A DNA stretch of 59,530 bases, taken from Komagataeibacter oboediens (GTDB lineage: Bacteria; Pseudomonadota; Alphaproteobacteria; Acetobacterales; Acetobacteraceae). The notes beneath the pieces were generated by a model that worked only from the letters and a program-made list of their open reading frames with translations, was not told where the DNA came from and did no database searches. The stretch lies in the NCBI RefSeq assembly GCF_003207815.1, contig NZ_NKTX01000017.1, forward strand, positions 1 to 59,530, given 5' to 3'. Numbering within the stretch: position 1 is the stretch's first letter; each line of letters starts with the position of its first letter. Position numbers and translations under genes: made by a program. Positions 32,811 to 42,040 of this stretch are shown one piece after another.

Positions 32811-33740
32811 TCATGACACGGCCAGTGCATCCTGTTCATGCTGGAGCAGGCTGCCCGCCAGGGCCCTGACCTCATCCGCCTCCCGGCCGGTCAGGCTTGC
32901 GAAAAACGGTCCCATGACGCCCGTATCGGCAATTCCGGCCAGACGCACGCCGTCATGCAGGACCGGGATGAGGGATATCCGGGCACGCAGGGCTTCAAAT
33001 GGCGCGAACAGCGATGCAATGCGCTCCGCTTCCTCCATCTTACCCGCGCGGATCGCGGCATGGAGCTGCGTTGACAGCCGTGGCGCGATGACACCGGACC
33101 CGGATGTGTAGTTCCGGACGCCATACCCGGCCGTGGCGACGATACTCTTTTCCCCGGCGCCATCAATGATACGCTCGGGACTGCCCAGCACGTCGACCAG
33201 CTGCGCAAGGTAGGGATGCGTCCCGTCGTCGTCCGCCGCTATGCCGTATTCGATCGTGCACAGCACACCATCGCGGATCAGGGCCGCGGCATCCGTCACG
33301 CACAGATAAGCCGGATCCTTGAAGAACACCATCAGCGGCTTTCCCAGCCGGTCTGTCAGGCGACGCAGGCCGGTTGCGACACCGTTGCCATTGACAGGAG
33401 CAAACGGCAGGAGGATGGCAGTGGGAAAATCCCGTTCCCGCAGGATCGCGACCTGATCCCATGCCTTGCCAAAATCAGCGCCGATGGAGGGGATGACCCA
33501 CTCATCCGGCTGCGCCATGTCCTCGATCAGGTCCAGCAGCGCCCCATAGGTGCTGAGCGGCTGGTTGAACAGGTTGGCCACGCCGCCATACATGAATGAA
33601 CGGACGCCGCCATCGCGCAGCCATGCGTTCAGGCGCCGGTTTTCCGTCAGGTCGAACGACCCGTCCCCATGCCGCGCAACCGGGGGCAGGGCCATGATGG
33701 CGGCATTGATATCATTGGGGCTGATCTCGGTGGTTTTCAT
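32811..33740 (-). CDS. DapA/NAL-superfamily lyase-like protein with altered active site
   Basis: 309 aa from the ATG at 33740. The fold is that of dihydrodipicolinate synthase/N-acetylneuraminate lyase: strand order, LREGGV-like LRDGGVRSFMYGG and the GKPLMVFF strand all align. However, the Schiff-base lysine strand (normally IVGIKEA) reads CTIEYGIA, giving E164 in place of Lys, and the catalytic Tyr strand (normally LYNVP) reads FFKDP. The enzyme therefore either uses K141 or another residue, or has a different chemistry. It is divergent from a creatininase-led ABC operon and shares its control region. Confidence 0.78.
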   Translation of the reverse strand: MKTTEISPNDINAAIMALPPVARHGDGSFDLTENRRLNAWLRDGGVRSFMYGGVANLFNQPLSTYGALLDLIEDMAQPDEWVIPSIGADFGKAWDQVAILRERDFPTAILLPFAPVNGNGVATGLRRLTDRLGKPLMVFFKDPAYLCVTDAAALIRDGVLCTIEYGIAADDDGTHPYLAQLVDVLGSPERIIDGAGEKSIVATAGYGVRNYTSGSGVIAPRLSTQLHAAIRAGKMEEAERIASLFAPFEALRARISLIPVLHDGVRLAGIADTGVMGPFFASLTGREADEVRALAGSLLQHEQDALAVS

Positions 33741-33818
33741 CGCGTATCCAGGGCTCCATGCAGATATGTCGGTATCGCCACGTCTCCATTGAGCGTGCGC
33801 CCGGCATGTCAGGCAAAC

Positions 33819-33851
33819 ATCAATTTGATGTCGTTTCGGCATCAAATTGAT
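33819..33851. promoter_or_regulatory. Double operator ATCAATTTGATG / CATCAAATTGAT
   Basis: Two 12-base arms (33819-33830 and 33840-33851) are perfect inverted copies separated by TCGTTTCGG, and each arm is itself a near-palindrome. The two arm centres are about 21 bases apart, two turns of the helix. It lies between the divergent DapA-like and creatininase genes, 75 bases from the latter. Confidence 0.7.
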
Positions 33852-33925
33852 TGTTTGATACGCATTGCAGTGCGCTATCGTGTTTCCGAACCCACTGCCA
33901 CCCTTACCCGCAGGGATATGCCGTA

Positions 33926-34780
33926 ATGCTTCCTCCGTCTTCGGATGACATTCTGTACGAGGTCCGTGGCCCCAAATCATGGGAATGTATGACATCGGCC
34001 GAACTGGCGGGCCAGCTTGACATGACGGACTGCGCCATCGTGCCCGTCGGCGCGGTGGAACAGCACGCCGGGCATCTGCCGCTGGGTCAGGACAATTTCC
34101 AGATCAGCGAAATTGTCCGGCGCAGCGTCCTGCAGCTTGCGCATGAAAACCGGCATGTCATTTTCGGCCCGACAATTCCGTTCGGGCCCGTATCCAATGT
34201 CCGGTTTGCGGGCTGCATCAACATCCGCCCCTCGACACTTGCGGTCCTGACCAAGGAAGTCTGCCTGAACCTGCACCGCGACGGCGTGAATACCATCGTG
34301 CTGGCCATGGGCCATGATCTGTCACTTGGCGCACTGATGGTCGCGGCACGTGAACTGACCGAGGAAACCGGGGACCGGCTGCGTGTTATCGTCGCAAACT
34401 GGCTGCCCTATGTTGTCTCCCTCCTGCCACAGGTCTTTACGGACCTGCCGCCCGGCGCGCGCGACGGGCATGGCGGCGCGGGGGAAACCGCCCGGATGCT
34501 GGCACAGCATCCCGCGCTGGTCCGCATGGACCTTGCGCGCGACTACCATGTTGCCGCCACGCGCTCCGCCACGCCATTCGCCCATCCGGTCACGGCCGGG
34601 GGCGGGGTTTACATACCGCGGGCCACCACGATCAGGGATGAGGCATTCCAGGGCATTCTGGGCTGTCCATCGCTGGGGACGCCGGAAATTGGTGAGAAGC
34701 TTTATGACGCCCTGAGCAGCTGGCTGAGTGACATCGTGCGCGAATACTGTTTTGGCGCATCGGAATCCTATAATTACTGA
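33926..34780 (+). CDS. Creatininase-family amidohydrolase
   Basis: 284 aa from the ATG at 33926. The first metal set of creatininase is conserved with exact spacing: E45, H47 and D56 in PVGAVEQHAGHLPLGQD (creatininase E34/H36/D45). The second motif is partly changed (MGHDLSLG instead of NGHGGN), and a later DGHGGAGETARML provides His and Glu. Members hydrolyse cyclic or linear amides (creatinine, formamides in riboflavin/F420 synthesis, mycofactocin peptide). It leads the operon containing a complete ABC transporter, so it probably hydrolyses the imported compound. Substrate unknown. Confidence 0.83.
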   Translation: MLPPSSDDILYEVRGPKSWECMTSAELAGQLDMTDCAIVPVGAVEQHAGHLPLGQDNFQISEIVRRSVLQLAHENRHVIFGPTIPFGPVSNVRFAGCINIRPSTLAVLTKEVCLNLHRDGVNTIVLAMGHDLSLGALMVAARELTEETGDRLRVIVANWLPYVVSLLPQVFTDLPPGARDGHGGAGETARMLAQHPALVRMDLARDYHVAATRSATPFAHPVTAGGGVYIPRATTIRDEAFQGILGCPSLGTPEIGEKLYDALSSWLSDIVREYCFGASESYNY

Positions 34781-34801
34781 AACGGGGGAAGTAGTCGGAT
34801 C

Positions 34802-35803
34802 ATGAATCGTCGCGGCTTCATCTCTTCATGTATCGCAGGCTCGCTTGCCATAAGCACACGCGCCTTTGCTGAAACGCAGTTGCGACCGTGCAGTTACCAG
34901 CTCAGCTGGATCAAGAACTTTCAGGGCGCGGGTGAATATATTGCGCTGGCAAAGGGATTTTTCCGGGAGCAGGGGCTGGATGTCACACTGCTTGCAGGTG
35001 GACCGACCATGCCGCATGAGCCGGTCGTCATGTCTGGCAAGGCGCTTTTGGCCCAGACCATGCCCGATAACACCGTCATGGCGAACATGCACGGCGCCAC
35101 GCTGAAAGTCATCGGGGCGGGATACCAGAAAAGCCCGTTCTGCATCGCCTCCCTGCTGTCCGGGCACCCGATGCGCACGCCGCAGGACATGATCGGTCGC
35201 AGGATCGGCGTCCAGAGCGTCAACCTTGTCGTATGGCGTACTTTCCTGCGCCTCAACCATATCGATCCGGCGTCCATTACGGTCGTGCCGGTCCAGTTCG
35301 ACATGGCGCCCCTTATCGCGGGCGACGTGGACGGGTTCTTTGGCTACCTGAATGACAACGTCGTGCACCTTGAGGTCGCGGGGCACCAGACGGCGGTCGT
35401 GCCCTTCGCCCGGTTCGGCTATACCGTGATGGGCGCGACACTTGTGGTCCGGGCGGACAGCCTGCAGGATCCGGCCCGGCGCGCCATGCTGGTATCATTC
35501 ATGCGCGCGGACATTCAGGGATGGCAGGCCGCGATTGCCGATCCCGCGCTGGGGGCGGACCTGACCGTCAACACGTTCGGGAAGGGCAATGGCCTGGACC
35601 TGAAGGCGGAAGAACAGTCCTGCCGGGCCAGCAACGACCTGATGATGGACGCAAATACGGACAGCAAGGGCCTGTTCTGGATGAGCGATGCCAGCATAGC
35701 GGACACGGTGCGTATCCTGCGCCTGGGCGGGCTGGCCGCAAGCCCGGACATGTTTACCAACGAAATCCTTGTCGAAGCGCGCCAGGGCGCCACGACACGC
35801 TGA
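34802..35803 (+). CDS. NMT1/THI5-like ABC transporter substrate-binding protein
   Basis: 333 aa. Signal sequence at the N-terminus (MNRRGFISSCIAGSLAIS, with RR) and cleavage near AFA. The mature part starts CSYQLSWIKNFQGAGEYIALAKGFF and continues with EQGLDVTLLAGGP, typical of the NMT1/THI5 family and similar to the binding protein at 4082-5104. It is 21 bases downstream of the creatininase gene. The transporter is completed by the ATPase and double permease downstream. Ligand not recognised. Confidence 0.9.
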   Translation: MNRRGFISSCIAGSLAISTRAFAETQLRPCSYQLSWIKNFQGAGEYIALAKGFFREQGLDVTLLAGGPTMPHEPVVMSGKALLAQTMPDNTVMANMHGATLKVIGAGYQKSPFCIASLLSGHPMRTPQDMIGRRIGVQSVNLVVWRTFLRLNHIDPASITVVPVQFDMAPLIAGDVDGFFGYLNDNVVHLEVAGHQTAVVPFARFGYTVMGATLVVRADSLQDPARRAMLVSFMRADIQGWQAAIADPALGADLTVNTFGKGNGLDLKAEEQSCRASNDLMMDANTDSKGLFWMSDASIADTVRILRLGGLAASPDMFTNEILVEARQGATTR

Positions 35804-35824
35804 TTGTTCCCGAAAGGAATGCCG

Positions 35825-36412
35825 ATGGCCGAAAATTACCAGAGTCAGGATTTATGGAGCCGCACGACCACCCGCAACGGCTATGCTGCTGATGAACTGC
35901 GCTCGGTGCTGCAGAAATCAATCCGGCGCGGAATGGTGGAAGAAGCCATTCTGGCCGGATGCGAACTGTTTTTCGACAGCACGGAAACCGAGGAGATGCT
36001 CTGGCGGCGTCTGGAAATCATCACGACGGAAGATGTCGGCATGGGCTTCCCCGATGGACCAGCGGTGATCGAGGCGCTGTACCAGCAGGCGAAACGGATG
36101 GCTGATCCGGGTGATCGCTGGATGTACGGCGCCCATGCCATACGGATACTGGCCACCGCGCGGAAGGACCGGCTGAGTATGGAACTCGCCTGCTGGGCAC
36201 GCGAAAGTCTGGCGCGGGGTGAACGCCGCATAGAAATCGAGGACTACCACCTCGACATGCATACCCGCCGGGGCGTTGAACGCGGCAACGGGCCCGAACA
36301 CTGGTGGCGCAATGGCGCGCGACTGGACAACCAGATCAATGAGGTCCCCTCCAGATACAACGCATACCTGCGCAGACTGTACCTCGGGGACGGGGATGGA
36401 GAAGGCAGCTGA
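35825..36412 (+). CDS. Stand-alone RarA/MgsA C-terminal-like protein
   Basis: 195 aa from the ATG at 35825 (GAAAGGA upstream). It lacks the AAA+ ATPase part but resembles the C-terminal helical tetramerisation domain of RarA/Mgs[13 protein letters not shown]...EEAI, then [19 protein letters not shown], where RarA has RR(L)xxxASEDxG. Such a domain alone, inside an ABC transporter operon between binding protein and ATPase, has no known role that I can name. It has no signal peptide or membrane segment, so it is cytoplasmic. It could be an adaptor or a repurposed fold; the function is open. Confidence 0.6.
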   Translation: MAENYQSQDLWSRTTTRNGYAADELRSVLQKSIRRGMVEEAILAGCELFFDSTETEEMLWRRLEIITTEDVGMGFPDGPAVIEALYQQAKRMADPGDRWMYGAHAIRILATARKDRLSMELACWARESLARGERRIEIEDYHLDMHTRRGVERGNGPEHWWRNGARLDNQINEVPSRYNAYLRRLYLGDGDGEGS

Positions 36413-36450
36413 ACGCGCCCGCACCGGACAGCGCGGGTGCCGCGATCATA

Positions 36451-37227
36451 GTGCGTGGCGTCACACGCACGTTCGCGCTTGGCGTGACACCCGTCGTCGC
36501 GCTGGAGGCCATGGACCTTGATGTCCCGGCCGGAACGCTTGTCTCCCTGCTCGGGCCATCGGGGTGCGGCAAATCGACGCTGCTGCGTCTTTTCGCAGGA
36601 CTGGACGTGCCCGATGCCGGTTCGATCCTGATCGACGGGCGTCATCCCGGTGACATGCGCGCCAGCCACCAGATCGGTATTGCGTTTCAGGATGCGTCCC
36701 TCCTGCCGTGGCGTTCCGTCCGGTCGAATATCTGCCTGCCGCTGGAACTCGCACGGCGGCCGGCGGACCACCATCAGATCCAGGGACTGATCGACATGGT
36801 GGGACTTTCGGGTTTCGAGAATGCCCTGCCGGCACAGCTGTCAGGCGGCATGCGCCAGCGCGTGGCGATCGCCCGTGCACTGGCCGCCACCCCGGCCGTT
36901 CTGCTGCTGGATGAGCCGTTCGGCGCGCTGGACGAGGTGGTGCGGCTGCACCTCCATCTGGAACTGCAGCGCATCCGTGCCGCGCGTCCGGTCACGACGG
37001 TTCTGGTCACCCATACCATTGCCGAAGCCGTGTTCCTGTCGGATCAGGTGGTGGTCATGGCGTCCCGCCCGGGGCGGGCCGTCAGTACGATCGCGATCGA
37101 CCTGCCATATCCACGCACGCCCGCCATGCTGCGTAGCGCGCGTTTCCATGAACTCTGCGATCGCTGTAGCGAGGTCCTGTTCGCGAACGTGGCGGGCACG
37201 GCAGCGTCCGCCGGAATGCGGGAATGA
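36451..37227 (+). CDS. ABC transporter ATP-binding protein
   Basis: 258 aa. Walker [11 protein letters not shown]-loop [11 protein letters not shown], signature LSGGM, Walker [13 protein letters not shown] and LVTHT. Same SsuB/TauB-type family as the ATPases at 1907 and 52255. The listed start is a GTG at 36451; it has no good ribosome-binding site and the frame is open back to the upstream gene's end, so a rarer start (CTG at 36409) cannot be excluded. It couples by ATGA to the double permease. Note LVTHT at the switch position, where His is kept but the following Asp is replaced by Thr. Confidence 0.88.
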   Translation: MRGVTRTFALGVTPVVALEAMDLDVPAGTLVSLLGPSGCGKSTLLRLFAGLDVPDAGSILIDGRHPGDMRASHQIGIAFQDASLLPWRSVRSNICLPLELARRPADHHQIQGLIDMVGLSGFENALPAQLSGGMRQRVAIARALAATPAVLLLDEPFGALDEVVRLHLHLELQRIRAARPVTTVLVTHTIAEAVFLSDQVVVMASRPGRAVSTIAIDLPYPRTPAMLRSARFHELCDRCSEVLFANVAGTAASAGMRE

Positions 37228-38819
37228 CCATGCGGCGGTACAGTAACCTACGGCCTGCCCTGGCGTGGGGCGGCAGTTTCGGGGCGGTCGTACTGTTATG
37301 GCAGTGCGCGGCCCTTGTCGTGGCGCTGCCCGGGCCACTTGCCATCATGCGCCGTATCGGAACCGACGGGCCGGCACTTTACTGGAATGCGGGACTTGCG
37401 ACCCTGCGCTGCGCACTGCCGGGATGGGCAGGGGCCACCGTGGCCGCCGCCCTGTGCGCCCTGCCTGCCACGATGTGGCCCGTCTTGGCGCCCGGCCTGT
37501 TCCAGCTTGGCGTCATGTCCTACTGCCTGCCGTCACTGGCCATCGGGCCTGTCCTGATGATCGTGCTGGACGGCGACGGGCCACGCATCATGCTCGCGGC
37601 CCTCGCGTCATTCTTCACGATGCTGGTGGGAACGATGACGGGGCTGCGCGCGTGTTCGCCATCGCAGACGTTACTGGTCACGGCATTTGGCGGCACTGCG
37701 CTTCAGGCCCTGTTGCGGGTGCGGTTGCATGCTGCGCTGCCTGCGTGGTTCGCGGCACTGCGGATCTCAGCGCCCGCTTCGGTGCTGGGGGCGATGGTCG
37801 GGGAATTCCTGGGTGCGGAACATGGACTCGGGGTATTGCTGATCAATGCCCAGCAGAGCCTCGATCTGTCGCGGACATGCGCCGTCACACTGGTTTCGGC
37901 GGCATTCGCGGGGGTGCTTTATGCCGGCGTCGGCATTGTGGGACATGCCTGTACGCACTGGGCACGCGACATGCCCCTTGATCTGGCACGCGACAGCGAG
38001 GCCCTGCGTGCCGGCTGGACGGCAGGCCCGAACCGCATGCGGGTGCTGCTGCATGGCGCGGGACGGCTGGCCGGGACGACGGCACTCGCGCTGGGCGCAT
38101 GGTGGCTGGTGCTGCGCATGTCCGGGGTGACGCCCTATGTGGGGCGGTCCCCGTATGATGTGCTTCTTTACCTGACCGATGGGGCGGAAGGACCGCCGCG
38201 GATCAGCGCGATTGCCGGGGAACTGGGGATAACCCTGCAGGACATGGCGGCGGGGCTGGTCGGCGGGATCATGGCCGGGCTGGTTCTGGCCATGTGCTCA
38301 CAGCTCTGGCCGCCGCTTCATCGGCTGCTTGCCGGGCCGGTCTTCATCATGCAGGCCATACCGCTCATCGCCACGACGCCCCTGCTGATCCTGCTGTTCG
38401 GCCGCGGGGAGGCAATTGTTGTGACTGTCGGCACCATCGTCACGTTCTTTCCGGTGTTCGTCACCGTTTCCCAGTCTTTTGCACAGACGCCCCGCACGGC
38501 GCTTGCCCTGATTGCGGCCAATGGCGGGGGGCGTGTAGACGCGCTGCGCAGGGTCCAGTTGCCGGCGGCCCTGCCGTCCATATTCGCGGCACTCCGCATT
38601 GCCGCCCCGCTGGCGATGACGGGGGCGCTGATCGCTGAATGGCTGGCAACGGGGCGCGGCATGGGGTACATGCTGCTCAACGCCGTATCGATGTCGGATT
38701 ATGACGGGTTATGGGCGCGCGTCACCGTGACAACCACCGTTTCCATGATCCTCTACGGCCTGGTCGGGCTGGGCGAGGTTGTGGCCATGCGCGCCCTGAC
38801 GGGGGGACGTGACCGGTGA
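37224..38819 (+). CDS. Fused double ABC permease
   Basis: 531 aa, about twice the normal length for this permease family. The first half (about 1-250) has its own helices, EAA-like loop ([20 protein letters not shown]) and [14 protein letters not shown]; the second half (about 275-531) repeats the design with [19 protein letters not shown] and [14 protein letters not shown]. The two halves differ, so this is a fused heterodimer rather than a duplication of identical domains. It replaces the two separate permeases seen at 5463-6952 and would pair with the ATPase translated just upstream. Confidence 0.9.
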   Translation: MTMRRYSNLRPALAWGGSFGAVVLLWQCAALVVALPGPLAIMRRIGTDGPALYWNAGLATLRCALPGWAGATVAAALCALPATMWPVLAPGLFQLGVMSYCLPSLAIGPVLMIVLDGDGPRIMLAALASFFTMLVGTMTGLRACSPSQTLLVTAFGGTALQALLRVRLHAALPAWFAALRISAPASVLGAMVGEFLGAEHGLGVLLINAQQSLDLSRTCAVTLVSAAFAGVLYAGVGIVGHACTHWARDMPLDLARDSEALRAGWTAGPNRMRVLLHGAGRLAGTTALALGAWWLVLRMSGVTPYVGRSPYDVLLYLTDGAEGPPRISAIAGELGITLQDMAAGLVGGIMAGLVLAMCSQLWPPLHRLLAGPVFIMQAIPLIATTPLLILLFGRGEAIVVTVGTIVTFFPVFVTVSQSFAQTPRTALALIAANGGGRVDALRRVQLPAALPSIFAALRIAAPLAMTGALIAEWLATGRGMGYMLLNAVSMSDYDGLWARVTVTTTVSMILYGLVGLGEVVAMRALTGGRDR

Positions 38820-38840
38820 TTTTCCCGCACATGTGCACGA

Positions 38841-39785
38841 TCATGCAAGCGCGCCATCAAGGATGCCCAGACCGTGGTCAAGGAAACCCCGGCAGGCATC
38901 CGAAAGGCCGTCATCTGTCATGATACAGCACCCCATCAGGCTGTACCGCGCAAGGGGTTCCGTAACCCGCACGTAGGACAGGGCCGGGTTACGTGGGCAC
39001 AGTTGCGCCGGCAGCGGCGTCTGTAGCGAGACAAGGTCGCTCCGGGCTGCGAAATCCCGCATGATCTGGAAGGAATTTGTTGTCAGGAACGGCAGGCATC
39101 CCGACGGTTCGCGCATGGCAAGCCGTTTCCGGAACGCATTCAGGTAGGCGGCATCATCCGGCAGGGCCAGTGGGTAGGCGCTGCAGTCGTGCAGTGTCAC
39201 GAAGTCCCGTGATGCCAGCGGGTGGTCATGACGCATGACGGCACAGGTTTCGAGCGCGTATTCCCGCACGACCCTGATATTGATGTCTGTCGGGGCATCA
39301 TAGACAAAGACCATATCAAGACGTCCACCGCCAAGATGCGCCAGCAGTTCGGGCGCGCGTCCTGTCCGGATGGTGAAACGGACATGCGGATCACGTGATG
39401 CAAAGGACAGGATCAGGTGCGGCAGCATTTCACGTGCCAGCGCGTCATGGGCACCGATCCGGACATGCCCGGGCGACAGGCGGTGCAGGTCGGCCAGTTC
39501 CTCGCCCGTCATCGCGACTTCATCAAGGATCCGGGTCACCCTGCGCAGCAGCGTCTCACCCGCATCGGTCAGCGTGAGCGCGCGGCTACGGCGTTCAAAC
39601 AGCGGCAGGCCGATGGCGGCCTCAAGCTGGCGCACATGACGGTTGACCGCGGATGCGGCGATATTCAGCTTCTCCGCTGCCGCACGAAACGAACCGGTCA
39701 GGGCGACCGTATGGAAATAGCGCAGGGCTGGCAGGTTCTGCAGCACGCGCGTCAGCCCGGACTGCATCTGGTCGGCTTTTCCCAT
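38841..39785 (-). CDS. LysR-type transcriptional regulator
   Basis: 314 aa from the ATG at 39785; an ATG six codons later (39767), preceded by GGGAAAAG, is equally possible. The long upstream open frame is not convincing. Helix-turn-helix LRYFHTVALTGSFRAAAEKLNIAASAVNRHV and QLEAAIGLPLFERRSRALTLT are classic LysR, followed by the two-lobed effector domain. It converges on the creatininase/ABC operon and is a candidate for the double operator at 33819-33851, although distance makes this only a guess. A palindrome TATTTGCAAATA (40029-40040) in its own upstream region could serve autoregulation. Confidence 0.9.
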   Translation of the reverse strand: MGKADQMQSGLTRVLQNLPALRYFHTVALTGSFRAAAEKLNIAASAVNRHVRQLEAAIGLPLFERRSRALTLTDAGETLLRRVTRILDEVAMTGEELADLHRLSPGHVRIGAHDALAREMLPHLILSFASRDPHVRFTIRTGRAPELLAHLGGGRLDMVFVYDAPTDINIRVVREYALETCAVMRHDHPLASRDFVTLHDCSAYPLALPDDAAYLNAFRKRLAMREPSGCLPFLTTNSFQIMRDFAARSDLVSLQTPLPAQLCPRNPALSYVRVTEPLARYSLMGCCIMTDDGLSDACRGFLDHGLGILDGALA

Positions 39786-40296
39786 GGCGTTGGTAGGTGC
39801 TGTGCCCGACACGAACGTACTCCTGCAGATAACCTGACGTCTGATAGATAACAGGTCACGGGCTGGTGCAAAGAAACTCATGGTGATCGACGTATCATGG
39901 CGGGATGCAGGCGCTACGGGTGGCAGGCCCCGGCCCGTGACGGGCCACCACGGATCATGCGGGGACACCATCATGCACGGCAATGGCCATCGCTGCCGGG
40001 TCGCACACCAGCCAGACAAACTGGATATTATTTGCAAATAGTTCACTGACATGGATGACAGATGGCTTCGGGTGTCGCTGGCCAACTTTTCAAACAGAAT
40101 TCAAAGTAATGACACATCGGCATGCGTCATGGAGAACGATTTTTATTTAAATGATAATCATTTTCATAATAGAATTTCATATAAATTCCTTCCCTGAACC
40201 GGATATTCAGGTTCGCGTCAGGTTTTCCTGTTATCAGCAGGGTGTCATCATCACGATGACCGGCACTTTATATATGACGGGGAATGGACGCATATC
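39786..40296. promoter_or_regulatory. Divergent regulatory region with palindrome and Fur-like box
   Basis: 511 bases without a convincing gene. It holds a perfect 12-bp palindrome TATTTGCAAATA (40029-40040) and, in an AT-rich part, the Fur-like box at 40152-40166. Bases 39786-40020 show nothing I can name; the open frames there read against codon use. Confidence 0.5.
40152..40166. promoter_or_regulatory. Fur-like box TGATAATCATTTTCA
   Basis: Matches the 7-1-7 Fur consensus TGATAAT-N-ATTATCA in 13 of 14 defined positions. It is about 130 bases upstream of the first gene of the RND efflux operon. It suggests control by Fur or a Fur paralogue such as Mur or Zur. Confidence 0.6.
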
Positions 40297-40773
40297 ATGC
40301 GAAGGATGTTGCTGGCCTGCCTGTATGCCGCGTGTCATGTCGTCCTGACCACGCAGGCCGCCCGGGCAGAAAGCGGGCCGGAAAGCATATGCGCGACAGA
40401 CCGGGGCGGTATCCGGCTGCATGTGGATGGCATGTACGGGGGCTATCCGCACTCGGTGCTGCATGATGCCGTGGTGCGGGGCGTATCCTGCCCGTCCGGT
40501 GCGGCGCAACTGCATGCGTTCAGCCTTATTGCAGACCCATCGCCACACCTGCGCATTTCCGTTACGCGGCCCATAGGCCAGGGGCAGCAGGGCGCGATTT
40601 CCACCCGGCTGTTTTCAAAAGGGCATTTCGTGATCGGGGAGCGCATGTCCCTTTCCCCGCTGGCGCGTTCTCAGTCCCCGTTTTCGGTCACCTCCGACAT
40701 CAATCTGACAATGGCGCGGCTGTGGGAGGATCTGGCCGCGCGGATCGGCCACGGCGGTCCCGTCATTCCATGA
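40297..40773 (+). CDS. Secreted protein of unknown function at the head of the efflux operon
   Basis: 158 aa. A clear Sec signal (MRRMLLACLYAACHVVLTTQAARA) and a mature part of about 134 residues with two cysteines (ICATD and VSCPSG). I do not recognise a family. It ends 10 bases before the outer-membrane efflux gene and runs in the same direction, so it is probably part of the RND operon, perhaps a periplasmic metal-handling protein. His residues are scattered (HVDG, YPHSVLHDA, LHAF), but no fixed metal motif is seen. Confidence 0.65.
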   Translation: MRRMLLACLYAACHVVLTTQAARAESGPESICATDRGGIRLHVDGMYGGYPHSVLHDAVVRGVSCPSGAAQLHAFSLIADPSPHLRISVTRPIGQGQQGAISTRLFSKGHFVIGERMSLSPLARSQSPFSVTSDINLTMARLWEDLAARIGHGGPVIP

Positions 40774-40777
40774 CGGG
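40759..40777 (+). other. Stem-loop over the stop codon of the secreted protein
   Basis: CCCGTCA (40759-40765) pairs with TGACGGG (40771-40777), loop TTCCA; the second arm contains the TGA stop. Followed by AAAAGC rather than U residues. It may lower expression of downstream efflux genes or just reflect chance. Confidence 0.4.
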
Positions 40778-40783
40778 AAAAGC

Positions 40784-42040
40784 GTGAACACTCCCATGCC
40801 GCCCATGCGCCTGCCTGTTGCCATGACCTGTATCGTGATGTGGTTCTCTCCCGCATGGGCGCAGGTGCCGCAGTCCGGCCCGTCATTCCATGATGCGGTC
40901 GGCATGGCATGGGCCATCGATCCCGTCCGCACCGAACTGCAGGTCGGCCACCATTCCGCCACGGCGCGCGCCAGCGCCGCCGGGTCATGGTTTGCCGGCG
41001 GGCCGACCCTGTCGGGGGAATACATGGATGACCACATGCTGGGCAGTAATGAAGGCTATACGACCTATCAGGGCGGGGTGTCCGTGCCGCTATGGCTGCC
41101 GGGGCAGGGCAGCGCGACCCGGCAGGTGGCCAGCGCGGAAGCGGCCTCCATTACTGAACAGCTCAATGTCGAACACATGGCGCTCTCCATCCGGGTGCTT
41201 GATGCCAGCGCCGCCGCCCTGATCGCCCGTACCCGCATGGACACGGCCCGCACCCTGTACGACGCGACGGCACGCATGGCCACCAGCGCCACGCACGCGC
41301 TGCGCGGGGGCGAACTGGCCCAGGCCGATACCCAGATGGCACAGGCGGCCATGGAAAACGCCCGGAATGAACTGGCACTGGCACGGGAGGAGGCAGAAAA
41401 CGCCACTTCCACACTGGAGGCACTGCTGGGCCGCCCGGTCATGCCGGATCTGGCGCGTTATGGGGACGGTGATGTCACCCATGCCCGCTTCGTCGCACCC
41501 CGTGACATGGAGGACAACGACCCCCGCATAAAGGTTGCGCACCGGAATGTGGAGGCCGCGGAAGCCAATATGACGCTGGCACGCCGTTCCTTCATGCCCA
41601 ACCCGGAAATTGGCGTGGATGCGATTCATGAAAAGCAGTACGGCAGCCCGTGGGATGATCGCGTGGGGCTGAATTTCAGCATTCCCCTGCCCAGCGAGGT
41701 CCGCAACACCCCCATCATGTCCGAAGCGCGCAACCGGCTGGCCACGGCCACCAGTCAGGAAACACAGGCAAGACGCATGGTACACCTGGAACTGATGCGC
41801 GTGCGTGAACGCCTGATCGCAGCCACCACGGCGCGACAGGCCACCCGCACCGCCGCCGAAAGCATGGAACGGCGCGCCGCGGCACAGGAACATGCATGGC
41901 GCGTGGGTGAGGCCAGTCTGGACACGGCACTGGCCGCCCGACAGGCGGCTGCCAGCACCCGGCTGGCCAGCACGCGGGCCGAGGTGGAATGGCATGTCGC
42001 AAGCATCCGCATGCTGATCGCCACGGGCATCGTGCCATGA
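40784..42040 (+). CDS. Outer membrane efflux protein (TolC/CzcC-like)
   Basis: 418 aa with a signal peptide (AMTCIVMWFSPAWAQ) and two repeats of long alpha-helical hairpins rich in Ala, Glu and Arg, the TolC-type tunnel. SIPLP and the strand regions around QGGVSVPLW supply the barrel. The gene starts at a GTG (40784) or an ATG four codons later. It overlaps the membrane-fusion gene by ATGA. With the two following products it forms a tripartite pump from periplasm/cytoplasm to outside. Confidence 0.88.
   Translation: MNTPMPPMRLPVAMTCIVMWFSPAWAQVPQSGPSFHDAVGMAWAIDPVRTELQVGHHSATARASAAGSWFAGGPTLSGEYMDDHMLGSNEGYTTYQGGVSVPLWLPGQGSATRQVASAEAASITEQLNVEHMALSIRVLDASAAALIARTRMDTARTLYDATARMATSATHALRGGELAQADTQMAQAAMENARNELALAREEAENATSTLEALLGRPVMPDLARYGDGDVTHARFVAPRDMEDNDPRIKVAHRNVEAAEANMTLARRSFMPNPEIGVDAIHEKQYGSPWDDRVGLNFSIPLPSEVRNTPIMSEARNRLATATSQETQARRMVHLELMRVRERLIAATTARQATRTAAESMERRAAAQEHAWRVGEASLDTALAARQAAASTRLASTRAEVEWHVASIRMLIATGIVP

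Noticed and set aside
40759-40891. 15-base direct repeat CCCGTCATTCCATGA, two copies
   Set aside because: One copy overlaps the end of the secreted-protein gene and the other is coding in the efflux gene; probably chance in this codon context.
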